Shown one piece after another: positions 16,787 to 24,268 of a stretch of DNA of 39,377 nucleotides (position 1 is its first letter; the number at the start of each line of letters is the position of its first letter). This DNA comes from Defluviitaleaceae bacterium. GTDB lineage: Bacteria; Bacillota; Clostridia; Lachnospirales; WQUN01. The position numbers and the translations under genes were made by a program. The stretch lies in assembly GCA_009785605.1 (NCBI GenBank), contig WQVY01000020.1:1-39377 (forward strand), in the 5' to 3' direction. Under the pieces are notes generated by a model that saw only the letters and a program-made list of their open reading frames with translations, had not been told where the DNA came from and did no database searches.

Positions 16787-17575
16787 TTATCCTGTAGCGA
16801 TTATTGTCCTGGAAATGCCCATAAGGTCGGGCGCAGATTCCGTTAATTCTATACAGCTCAGTAATAAATCAAAATCTTTTTCATTCTCCGCACGATGACC
16901 AAAAACATTGGCAATGCCATCTACGGCAGTAAGTTCGACATTATCAAACCCGGCCTCTGTCATTTCCGAAGATATCTCGCTTGGGGTATGCCCATACAAT
17001 AGCGGCAAGGAGGTATAAGCAGGGTGCTTGTTAATACCGGTTTGCAATGCTTCTTTAATAGGCTCTAAGCCCATGTGTTCCATCAAGTGGTTGTACTTCA
17101 ATGATGAAATCAAGTAGTTATACCGGTTCATAACATTACATATAAAAATACCACCCTTTTTAAGTACCCGAAACGCTTCAACTAAGCACTGCAAACGAGA
17201 TTCCTTAGACTGAAAATGATACAAAGCTCCCATTAGTAAAACCATATCCATGCTTTCGCTTTCATATGGAAGTTCTCGTGCATCTGCACATGAATAGGAA
17301 GCCAAGACAATCCCATTATCGTGGCTTTTTTGTTGTGCAACTTTGATATGACCCGGTACTAAATCCAACAAATGAACCTGATGCCCCATATCGGCCAGCC
17401 AAAATGAGTAAGCCCCGGTAGCACCGCATACATCTGCTATTTCCATATTACGGCCTTTGAGATAACGGGCGATTATAGTCTTCGAACGGGCAAACTCAAT
17501 TGCCTCCCGCCCTTCTCTTTCATCCTCGTTATAACTATTTTCGTAATAATTAATTACAGGATTGTTGTTTTCCAT
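16787..17575 (-). CDS. Class I SAM-dependent methyltransferase, 262 aa
   Basis: Soluble methyltransferase with a Methyltransf_11/25-type fold: motif I IADVCGATGAYSFWLADMG (residues 46-64), the acidic strand HLLDLVPGHI, CADARELPYESESMDMVLL split across motif II-III, and FRVLKKGGIFICNVMNR after it. N-terminal residues YYENSYNEDER fit small-molecule methyltransferases. Start ATG with a weak ribosome binding site (AAAGTGG). It begins 24 bp after the butyrate kinase stop, so it is probably read through from ptb-buk. The substrate is unknown. Confidence 0.8.
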   Translation of the reverse strand: MENNNPVINYYENSYNEDEREGREAIEFARSKTIIARYLKGRNMEIADVCGATGAYSFWLADMGHQVHLLDLVPGHIKVAQQKSHDNGIVLASYSCADARELPYESESMDMVLLMGALYHFQSKESRLQCLVEAFRVLKKGGIFICNVMNRYNYLISSLKYNHLMEHMGLEPIKEALQTGINKHPAYTSLPLLYGHTPSEISSEMTEAGFDNVELTAVDGIANVFGHRAENEKDFDLLLSCIELTESAPDLMGISRTIIATG

Positions 17576-17598
17576 TGCACACCACTTTCAACTTGCGG

Positions 17599-18660
17599 TT
17601 AGCCATAAACCTTAGCTTCTTCTTCCCCTTTAAGCACCCTAATCGCCCCAAGCGCCAGTGCCAACAGCTCATACTCGCCGGGGTAGACATGCACATCTGT
17701 GATAAATTTTACGCGCTTTGTAATCTCCTGCGTAAGATATCCCCAATGGGCCAGCCCACCGGTTAGTAAAATAGCATCTACCTCACCGTTTACTGCTGTA
17801 GACACCGCACCTATTTCTTTTGATATCTGATAAATCATCGCGTCTATCGCAAGTTTTACTTCCGGCTCGGTTTTAGAGCGTTCTTCTATTTCCATCATGT
17901 TGTTTGTGCCAAAGTACGCTACCATGCCGCCGTTGCCGGTTATGGCCGCTTTTACTTCCTTGTGAGTATATTTGCCTGAGAAGCATAAATCCACTAACTC
18001 GCCCACGGGCAAGGTGCCGCTTCTTTCGGGGCTAAATGGGCCATCGCCATCCAGGGCGTTGTTGGCATCCAGCACCTGGCCCTTTGCATGTATCCCTACA
18101 GATATACCGCCACCCATGTGGGCCACTACTAGGTTCATATCATTGTACTTCTTGCCAGTATCGGCACTATAGCGGCGTGCAATTGCCTTCTGGTTAAGGG
18201 CGTGAAAAATAGAACGGCGCTTGAGCCATGGGTGCCCGCTTATGCGTGATATTTCCATAAACTCATCTGTTATTTCTGGGTCTACTATGAATGCCGGTTT
18301 GCCTATATGCTTGGCAACCTCGTTGGCTATAAGGCCGCCAAGGTTGGATGCATGCTCGCCTTGGACGCCGTCACGCAGGTCTTGTAGCATAGCTTCGTTG
18401 ACATTGTATGTGCCGCCAGCGAGCGGCTTAATTAGCCCGCCGCGGCCAACAACCGCATCAAGCTCCGCCAAAGCTATGCCAGAGGCTTCTACCTGCTCCA
18501 TTATTATTTGTTTACGGAAATCATATTGGTCAGATAACTTATCAAACTTGGCCAGTTCGGATATTTCGTGGCGGATGGTTTTGTCAAGAATGGGTGTTTC
18601 ATTTTCAAAGATGGCTACCTTGGTTGATGTTGAGCCTGGGTTGATGATTAATAATTTCAT
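17599..18660 (-). CDS. buk: Butyrate kinase (branched-chain fatty acid kinase)
   Basis: ASKHA-fold kinase, 353 aa, that turns an acyl-phosphate (butyryl-, isobutyryl- or isovaleryl-phosphate) plus ADP into the free acid and ATP. Features: INPGSTSTKVAIF (residues 5-17, phosphate 1 loop), VVGRGGLIKPLAGGTY, VVAHMGGGISVGIHAKGQV, RSGTLPVGELVDLC and the adenosine-binding LLTGGLAHW. Length matches the family (about 355). Ribosome binding site AAAGGA 9 nt before ATG; it follows ptb after 50 bp. Because the cluster also holds a branched-chain amino acid dehydrogenase and oxoacid oxidoreductase, branched substrates are likely. Confidence 0.94.
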   Translation of the reverse strand: MKLLIINPGSTSTKVAIFENETPILDKTIRHEISELAKFDKLSDQYDFRKQIIMEQVEASGIALAELDAVVGRGGLIKPLAGGTYNVNEAMLQDLRDGVQGEHASNLGGLIANEVAKHIGKPAFIVDPEITDEFMEISRISGHPWLKRRSIFHALNQKAIARRYSADTGKKYNDMNLVVAHMGGGISVGIHAKGQVLDANNALDGDGPFSPERSGTLPVGELVDLCFSGKYTHKEVKAAITGNGGMVAYFGTNNMMEIEERSKTEPEVKLAIDAMIYQISKEIGAVSTAVNGEVDAILLTGGLAHWGYLTQEITKRVKFITDVHVYPGEYELLALALGAIRVLKGEEEAKVYG

Positions 18661-18710
18661 TGGTCACATTCCTTTGTTAGACTTTTGCAGAAGCTTCCAT
18701 AGAAATTTAA

Positions 18711-19667
18711 TTATGAAAGAATCCCAAGTGCGATAGAATTTAATTTGCTTTGGGCAGAGTCAGCCCTTGAGGTTAATATTATTGGGCGCTTTGCGCCAAG
18801 TACAACGCCACCGTGCTTGGCATTTGCCAAAAATGCAAGGGCTTTGTATAAGATATTACCCGCTTCTATATCCGGGCACACCAGGATATCCGCGTCACCG
18901 CCTACTACACTGTCTATGCCTTTTATCTTCACAGATTCTTTGCAGATGGCGTTGTCTAGGGCCAGTGGGCCGTCTAGATGATACTTGCCCACAAATTCTG
19001 CTTCATCAGGGTCAACTTCAAGCTGCGAGTAAATAGAGCCAGTACCTTGCTCTAGCCTAAAACGGTTAAACAATATATTACGTGCAGCAATATTTTCTGC
19101 CAGTTCTGTGGCTGGCATTTTAGGGTCTGACTTTTCTTTTGCGGCTAGTAACGCCACTTTGGGCATAGTAATCCCAAGAGCCAGTACCGCTTCTACAGAA
19201 TTGTTTATTATGTCAATCATAACGTCCAAATCAGGCGCTATATTGATAGCAGCATCTGCAACAAATAGCAGCTTGTGATATGTGGGCAGCTCAAAAACGG
19301 CTAGGTGGCTCAATTTCTTGCCGGTACGCATACCGGATTCTTTGTTGAGTACGGCTTTCATTATTATGGATGTATCTACCTGCCCCTTCATTAGGGCCTG
19401 CGCCATCCCAAAGGATACAAACTGCACAGCCGTATTACAGGCCGATACTGGGTCCATCTCATTTACCACTTGTGCACGCGAAATATCCGCCTGAGCTTCA
19501 TCTGCCGCCCTGCGGATTTTTTCTGTATTGCCAACAAGTATGAAGTTTGCCATATCTTTAGCCGCTTCTACTGCCTCTAGCAAATTTGCATCATCTGCGC
19601 AAGCTACACACACTGTTAACTTAGCGCCTTGCGATACCTTTTTGTACAAATCTTCTAAGCGTATTAT
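18711..19667 (-). CDS. ptb: Phosphate butyryltransferase, probable AUA start
   Basis: Transfers the acyl group of butyryl-CoA (or isobutyryl/isovaleryl-CoA) to phosphate. About 318 aa with LLAAKEKSDPKMPAT, DGPLALDNAI and the C-terminal ADILVCPDIEAGNILYKAL, all typical of Ptb. The only ordinary start in frame near the front is TTG 19649, which has no ribosome binding site and would remove the conserved front (IRLEDLYKKV). A strong site, GGGGGAG, lies exactly 5 nt before ATA 19665-19667, and translation from there restores the family N-terminus. I therefore place the start at ATA, a rare non-standard start; a sequence error (ATG to ATA) is the alternative. First gene of the cluster. Confidence 0.85.
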   Translation of the reverse strand: MIRLEDLYKKVSQGAKLTVCVACADDANLLEAVEAAKDMANFILVGNTEKIRRAADEAQADISRAQVVNEMDPVSACNTAVQFVSFGMAQALMKGQVDTSIIMKAVLNKESGMRTGKKLSHLAVFELPTYHKLLFVADAAINIAPDLDVMIDIINNSVEAVLALGITMPKVALLAAKEKSDPKMPATELAENIAARNILFNRFRLEQGTGSIYSQLEVDPDEAEFVGKYHLDGPLALDNAICKESVKIKGIDSVVGGDADILVCPDIEAGNILYKALAFLANAKHGGVVLGAKRPIILTSRADSAQSKLNSIALGILS

Positions 19668-19696
19668 GAGAACTCCCCCTCTCGCGCGACAATTCT

Positions 19697-19728
19697 AACA
19701 TATTGTTTGTAGATAACCAACATATTGT
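19697..19728. repeat. Direct repeat in the ptb leader
   Basis: AACATATTGT occurs twice (19697-19706 and 19719-19728), 22 bp apart, about two helical turns, between the ptb promoter and start codon. It could be a regulator binding site. Confidence 0.45.
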
Positions 19729-19775
19729 AGAAGCAAAGTATATATATTTTTCAAGAGCGTGTAATTGCCATGTGC

Positions 19776-19806
19776 AATATACACTGTGCGGGAAATATAT
19801 TGTCAA
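19776..19806 (-). promoter_or_regulatory. Probable ptb promoter
   Basis: TTGACA (19801-19806) and TATATT (19776-19781) on the minus strand, spacing 19 nt, about 110 nt upstream of ptb. A second weaker candidate (TTGAAA with TACAAT) lies closer to the gene, overlapping the direct repeat. Confidence 0.5.
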
Positions 19807-19855
19807 TGCTAGGTACAACATTGTCATAATACATTAGGCTTCTTGTGACCTGCTA

Positions 19856-19884
19856 TTGACATTCAAATTCTAATCCAGTAGAAT
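19856..19884 (+). promoter_or_regulatory. Promoter of blaI-like gene
   Basis: TTGACA (19856-19861), 17 nt, TAGAAT (19879-19884). The -10 box lies inside the left arm of the operator. Confidence 0.85.
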
Positions 19885-19910
19885 GCTCTCATAGATTCTA
19901 CTGGATTAGA
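19869..19910. promoter_or_regulatory. Operator: perfect 16-bp inverted repeat
   Basis: TCTAATCCAGTAGAAT (19869-19884) and its exact complement (19895-19910), separated by 10 nt. The repeat covers the -10 box and the transcription start and ends 18 nt before the repressor ATG. This is the position of BlaI/MecI autoregulatory operators, but the sequence is not the staphylococcal or bacillar TACA/TGTA dyad. Confidence 0.85.
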
Positions 19911-19927
19911 GCAAAGGAGGCAGCTCT

Positions 19928-20287
19928 ATGGCCATAAAGCTATTTGACTCGGAGCTCAAAGTCATGGAAATATTGTGGAAAGAAGGCGACACAACAGCCA
20001 AACGTATTGCTGAAATCTTGAGTAAGGACATAGGATGGAGCAAAACCACCACATACACAATTATCAAGCGCTGTCTCGAAAAAGGCGCAATACAGCGGCG
20101 CGCCCCTAACTGGGTCTGCCACCCCCTTGTAACAATAGAAGAAGCCCGTGAATATGAAACTTCCGAGCTTATTAACAAAATGTATGACGGTGCGGCAGAC
20201 CAACTTATTGCTTCTCTTTTAGGGGGAAAGATTCTTTCAAAAGAAGAAATCGAGCGGTTAAAAAAGACCGTCCGGGAAATGGAATGA
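19928..20287 (+). CDS. BlaI/MecI/CopY-family repressor
   Basis: Winged-helix transcriptional repressor, 119 aa, the normal size for the family. The N-terminal half reads as the wHTH (LFDSELKVMEILWKEGD; TTAKRIAEIL; WSKTTTYTIIKRCLEKGAI with the recognition helix); the C-terminal half (KMYDGAADQLIASLL; LSKEEIERLKKTV) is the dimerisation part. In this family the partner M56 protease triggers repressor cleavage; here a BlaR1-like gene follows directly. It almost surely binds the inverted repeat over its own promoter. The ribosome binding site AAAGGAGG lies 8 nt before ATG. No beta-lactamase or penicillin-binding gene adjoins, so the regulon must lie elsewhere. Confidence 0.9.
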   Translation: MAIKLFDSELKVMEILWKEGDTTAKRIAEILSKDIGWSKTTTYTIIKRCLEKGAIQRRAPNWVCHPLVTIEEAREYETSELINKMYDGAADQLIASLLGGKILSKEEIERLKKTVREME

Positions 20288-20304
20288 GGTGGCAAGTGTG
20301 AAAC

Positions 20305-20322
20305 ATCCGCGAAGCGGATTTT
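20305..20322 (+). terminator. Small hairpin between repressor and sensor genes
   Basis: ATCCGC GAA GCGGAT followed by TTT. A short, weak terminator-like hairpin that may reduce transcription into the BlaR1-like gene. Confidence 0.4.
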
Positions 20323-20330
20323 CATACCAA

Positions 20331-20369
20331 CCTATTTGTTCCGCCGACGAAGGAGGCATGAATTAATAT
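20331..20369 (+). repeat. Repeated translation leader, copy 3
   Basis: Third copy of the leader at 2491 and 7747. The core CGCCGACGAAGGAGGCAT at 20342-20359 is identical to the others, and the flank up to CCTATTTGTT matches copy 1 exactly. The start codon is 13 nt after AGGAGG. Confidence 0.85.
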
Positions 20370-22097
20370 ATGAATGTTTTGCAAATGAGTATAGCGGCGG
20401 CAATCCTTATTTTAGTAATCATTGTTGTGCGTCAGCTTGCCATTCACAAACTCCCCAAGAAAACCTTTATGATTCTTTGGGGTGTAGTATTGCTTCGTTT
20501 ATTAATTCCGTTTTCATTTAACATATCAATTCCAATACAATCAAATGAAGAAGCAATAACTGGCAACACTATGGTTTCAGTTGTAGAAATGACGGGTGCG
20601 CTAAACACAGATGAAGTATATCGCATACTACCCCGCACAGACATCTTCGAAGCAGTTAATACATTTAACGCTATGCTACCCGATATTCCAGAAAGCATTG
20701 CCCCAGTTTTCCCTGTAACTACGATATGGGTTCTTGGAATGTTGGCGGTTGCATTGTTTATTCTTGTTACGCATTTTCGTTTCAGTAGGGAGTACAAGGC
20801 ATCTTTACCCGTTGATAATTTTTATATCAACAAGTGGCTAAACGAACAAAAGGGAGTACGTCATATACAAGCCCGGCAATCGGACAAGATAACTGCGCCA
20901 TTAACTTATGGAATATTAAAACCAGTAATACTATTCCCCAAAACAACCGACTGGCAAGATATAGTGAGGCTGCGATATATATTCATACATGAAATGACGC
21001 ATATTAAACGATTCGACATTTTAAGAAAATGGTTGTTAGTCATAGTTTTATGCGTTCATTGGTTTAATCCTTTAGTATGGGCAATGTATATCCTTGCTAA
21101 TCGCGACATTGAGTTGTCTTGTGACGAAGCTGTGGTAAGGGCTATGGGTGAATCAACAAAATCATCCTATGCTATGGCACTCATAGGATTAGAAGAACGC
21201 AGAAGCATTTTTGCACCCTTATGTACCAGCTTTTCAAAAAACTTACTTGAAGAAAGGATTATTTCTATTATGAAAATAAAGAAACGCTCTATTGTGAGCA
21301 TAGCTTTAGCCGCTGTTTTAGTGACGGTATTAACAATTGGAGCATTAACCGTTTTTGCCTCTAACACCACGGATGACATGGCTACCGGTTCGTATGATGA
21401 ATATGCTGAAGCAGTTGTACCAGCAGCTATAGAAGATACCAATGTCACAGATGATGAAGTGCCAATCATAAATGAACCCGGCAATTGGGATGAATGGTTG
21501 GAGTGGTTTAATTCGTTAACGCCAGAACAACAGGCATATGTAAGTGTGCGCCCCCCACAGGAATATGTTGAGCCAGTACATGAATATCCCATCAATGAAA
21601 ACCCAATTGAACCACGGAACCCTTACAGGATTGCCACTTCAATTGAGGAAGTCTGGGCCATTATCGCACTGCAAGACGGGACTATTCCGATAACTAACGT
21701 TGATGTGGCGGAAATAAGAAACCGTCAAGTCGATGGCATTATTATTCTTGAGCAATGTTTATACGAAGCTATGGATGTATTGCTTCGAGCATATGCCCAA
21801 AGTGGTTTTACCTATGCCACTAGAAACATGGCAACTACACGAGTTGATATGTCGCCTGCTTTTGAGGAAATGCCCGATTATATGAAAGTGCCTATGATTA
21901 GAAATGAATTTTTTCGAGTGGCTATAGAAATGGGCTTAGTATATATGCCGCCGGGAACAGGCAGGTATGGAACAGATGAAGAATTTTACCGTACACGTGA
22001 TGAAGCACTACGTTTGCTTGAATTATATGATTGGATGTTCCCGTCAGATGAAAGTATCCGTGAATCAGCACAGCGTTTGTATGGCGCCCAAGAGTAA
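20370..22097 (+). CDS. BlaR1/MecR1-type M56 membrane metalloprotease with unfamiliar sensor domain
   Basis: Membrane protein of 575 aa. Helices near residues 6-25, 32-50, 115-135 and 225-240 frame a cytosolic zinc-protease loop with HEMTH at 207-211 and the distal Glu in IELSCDEAVV (about residue 248), the M56 signature. A last helix (SIVSIALAAVLVTVLTIGAL, about 310-330) leads to an outside C-terminal part of roughly 240 residues. That part is acidic and proline-rich at first and then ends in a small region (GFTYATRNMATTRVDMSP onwards) that is not the penicillin-binding domain of BlaR1: no SxxK-like or KTG motif appears. It should sense some signal and cleave or inactivate the upstream BlaI-like repressor. 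Start ATG follows leader copy 3. Confidence 0.85.
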   Translation: MNVLQMSIAAAILILVIIVVRQLAIHKLPKKTFMILWGVVLLRLLIPFSFNISIPIQSNEEAITGNTMVSVVEMTGALNTDEVYRILPRTDIFEAVNTFNAMLPDIPESIAPVFPVTTIWVLGMLAVALFILVTHFRFSREYKASLPVDNFYINKWLNEQKGVRHIQARQSDKITAPLTYGILKPVILFPKTTDWQDIVRLRYIFIHEMTHIKRFDILRKWLLVIVLCVHWFNPLVWAMYILANRDIELSCDEAVVRAMGESTKSSYAMALIGLEERRSIFAPLCTSFSKNLLEERIISIMKIKKRSIVSIALAAVLVTVLTIGALTVFASNTTDDMATGSYDEYAEAVVPAAIEDTNVTDDEVPIINEPGNWDEWLEWFNSLTPEQQAYVSVRPPQEYVEPVHEYPINENPIEPRNPYRIATSIEEVWAIIALQDGTIPITNVDVAEIRNRQVDGIIILEQCLYEAMDVLLRAYAQSGFTYATRNMATTRVDMSPAFEEMPDYMKVPMIRNEFFRVAIEMGLVYMPPGTGRYGTDEEFYRTRDEALRLLELYDWMFPSDESIRESAQRLYGAQE

Positions 22098-22109
22098 TTT
22101 GTTTGGAAG

Positions 22110-24158
22110 TTAAAACATCGAAGTAAATGGGGGCGAATAGTCCTTCTCATACAATTCCATAAATTCGTCCCCTGTTAATGTTTCTTTTGCAAACAATTCT
22201 TCTGCTATGCCTTTTAGTTTGGCTTCATTGGCCGTAAGCAGGTCTACTGCTTTTTGATAGCAATCTTTTAATATTTGGCTTACTTCTGCATCCAGGTCCG
22301 CACCTGTCCTGTCGGAAACGTTTAGCACTGCGCGCCCGTCCAGGTAGCGGTTTTGGATGCTTTCTAGGCCCATCATCCCAAACTTGTCGGACATACCGTA
22401 CATACTCACCATAGAGCGGGCCATGCGGGTAGCCTGCTCTATATCATTGGATGCACCGGTTGTTTGTATGCCAAAGTGTACTTGCTCTGCTGCACGCCCG
22501 GCCATTGCAGCTACTATCTCTGCCAGCATTTCATCTTTGGTGTGCATAAAACGTTCTTCTTCCGGGACGCTTAGCACATATCCCAGCGCGCCTTTTGTAC
22601 GGGGTATAATGGATATTTTTTCTACTGGCTTTGCGTTTTTTTGCAGGGCGCGTGCTAGGGCATGGCCTATTTCGTGATAGGCCACTATGCGCTTTTCTTT
22701 CTCGGTCATTATGCGGTCTTTTTTCTCTTTACCGGCTATAACAACTTCTACCGCTTCCAAAAGGTCTTCCTGATGTACTACTTTGCGGTTCATACGCACG
22801 GCCCTAAGTGCCGCTTCGTTAATCATGTTGGCAAGGTCTGCACCTGCGGCTCCTGGGGTGGTCATAGCTATTTTTCTAAGGTCAACATTGCCCATCTTAA
22901 CCTTTTTGGCGTGGAGTTTTAATATTTCTTCCCGGCCTTTTAGGTCAGGTAATTCTACATTTATGCGGCGGTCAAAGCGTCCCGGCCTTAGTAGGGCCTT
23001 GTCCAATATTTCTGGGCGGTTGGTCGCGCCCAATATCAATACACCTTTGGATGAGTCAAAGCCGTCCATTTCCGCTAGTAACTGGTTAAGGGTTTGCTCG
23101 CGCTCGTCGTTGGAGTTCATTTGATTGTCGCGGCTTTTTCCTATTGCGTCTATTTCGTCTATGAATATTATACATGGGGCTTGTTGGCTGGCTTGCTTAA
23201 ACAAATCGCGGACGCGAGATGCACCCACGCCTACAAACATCTCAACAAAGTCCGACCCGCTTAAAGAAAAAAACACAACGCCAGCCTCGCCGGCCATAGC
23301 CTTCGCAAACAGGGTTTTGCCTGTGCCAGGCGGGCCTACCAAAAGTGCGCCTTTTGGCTGTTTTGCGCCTATTGCGGTGTACTTGTCGGGATTGTGCAAG
23401 AAATCCACCATCTCGGTCAGGCTTTCTTTGGCTTCTTCTTGGCCTGCTACATCGTCGAAGGTTATGCCGGTTTTCTTTTCCATATAAACCTTGGCATTGC
23501 TTTGGCCTATGCCCATAATGCCACCCTTACCGCCCAGCATACCACCCATAGACCGCCTTATCAGCATAAACATGCCAAAGATAAATAAAAACGGCAGCAA
23601 CTGAAAGAAAATAATGGACACCCAGCTCACAGTTGGTATCGCCGCCGAAAACACCACTCCATGATAGTCTAAGCGGGCAAGAAGCTCCGGGTCAGGCATT
23701 CTGCCCGTGTATACTACCCGCCCTTGAGGTGCAGCCGGCTCTTGCAAACGCTGGTTGGCATTGCGCATAAGCTGGTCCATAAAATTCCTGGGGGGAGCAG
23801 TTTCGGCAGGGTAGTCTTCGGATATGACGGCATCGCTGTCATTTTCTATGCCGTATTCGCTGTTATATTCATCTGCATCACTGGTTGTAACCCTTTCCCC
23901 TTCCGGGGCAAGGGTTATTTCTAACCTGTCGGATTGTACTTCTACATCTGTTACATCCCCGGCTTCCAGCAGCTCTATAAACTCGTTATAGGTGATGCGT
24001 TCCATCCCGCTACCAGCAATGGCGCTAATAAGCATGTTTAGCATAAACACGATACCTATAGCGATGGCTATCATCATTAGCCCGCTGGGCATCCGCCTTG
24101 GCGGCGGTGTGGGTGGGTCGTTGCGGTCGTTTCTGTTATGATTATGATTATTGTTCAT
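22110..24158 (-). CDS. ftsH: ATP-dependent zinc metalloprotease FtsH
   Basis: Membrane-bound AAA+ protease, 682 aa (family usually 600-660), that degrades misfolded membrane and regulatory proteins. Order: cytosolic His/Asn-rich tail (1-25), first helix [21 protein letters not shown] split over about 27-47, external domain about 48-178, second helix about 179-200, AAA+ domain with Walker A GPPGTGKT near residue 276, [11 protein letters not shown], arginine-finger region [10 protein letters not shown], then the M41 protease domain with HEIGH at 495-499 (the usual form is HEAGH). The external domain carries an extra acidic stretch (about 90-115). Its 3' end is convergent with the BlaR1-like gene, 12 bp apart. 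Ribosome binding site GAAGGTG 5 nt before ATG. Confidence 0.95.
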   Translation of the reverse strand: MNNNHNHNRNDRNDPPTPPPRRMPSGLMMIAIAIGIVFMLNMLISAIAGSGMERITYNEFIELLEAGDVTDVEVQSDRLEITLAPEGERVTTSDADEYNSEYGIENDSDAVISEDYPAETAPPRNFMDQLMRNANQRLQEPAAPQGRVVYTGRMPDPELLARLDYHGVVFSAAIPTVSWVSIIFFQLLPFLFIFGMFMLIRRSMGGMLGGKGGIMGIGQSNAKVYMEKKTGITFDDVAGQEEAKESLTEMVDFLHNPDKYTAIGAKQPKGALLVGPPGTGKTLFAKAMAGEAGVVFFSLSGSDFVEMFVGVGASRVRDLFKQASQQAPCIIFIDEIDAIGKSRDNQMNSNDEREQTLNQLLAEMDGFDSSKGVLILGATNRPEILDKALLRPGRFDRRINVELPDLKGREEILKLHAKKVKMGNVDLRKIAMTTPGAAGADLANMINEAALRAVRMNRKVVHQEDLLEAVEVVIAGKEKKDRIMTEKEKRIVAYHEIGHALARALQKNAKPVEKISIIPRTKGALGYVLSVPEEERFMHTKDEMLAEIVAAMAGRAAEQVHFGIQTTGASNDIEQATRMARSMVSMYGMSDKFGMMGLESIQNRYLDGRAVLNVSDRTGADLDAEVSQILKDCYQKAVDLLTANEAKLKGIAEELFAKETLTGDEFMELYEKDYSPPFTSMF

Positions 24159-24205
24159 TTTTCACCTTCATCTTAGTCAGGGCTTTGGTATTAGCGGTAT
24201 CTGCC

Positions 24206-24237
24206 CTTATGCCTCCTTAGACTTCTGCAGAGAAGTC
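24206..24237 (-). promoter_or_regulatory. ftsH 5'-leader hairpin with a partial copy of the repeated leader
   Basis: On the minus strand: a 7-bp hairpin (GACTTCT with AGAAGTC, 4-nt loop, 24220-24237) and, directly after it, AAGGAGGCATAAG (24206-24218), identical over 13 nt to leader copy 1. No start codon lies at a usable distance; ftsH begins 48 nt further on with its own ribosome binding site. Confidence 0.5.
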
Positions 24238-24239
24238 AC

Positions 24240-24268
24240 ATTATAGTAGGAAGGGGTATTACTGTACT
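24240..24268 (-). promoter_or_regulatory. Probable ftsH promoter
   Basis: TATAAT (24240-24245, perfect) with AGTACA (24263-24268) 17 nt upstream. The -35 box is poor and overlaps the end of xylB. Confidence 0.5.

Noticed and set aside
24155-24178. Seven-codon frame overlapping the ftsH start (MKVKNEQ)
   Set aside because: No ribosome binding site of its own at a suitable distance; the shared GAAGGTG fits the ftsH start better.
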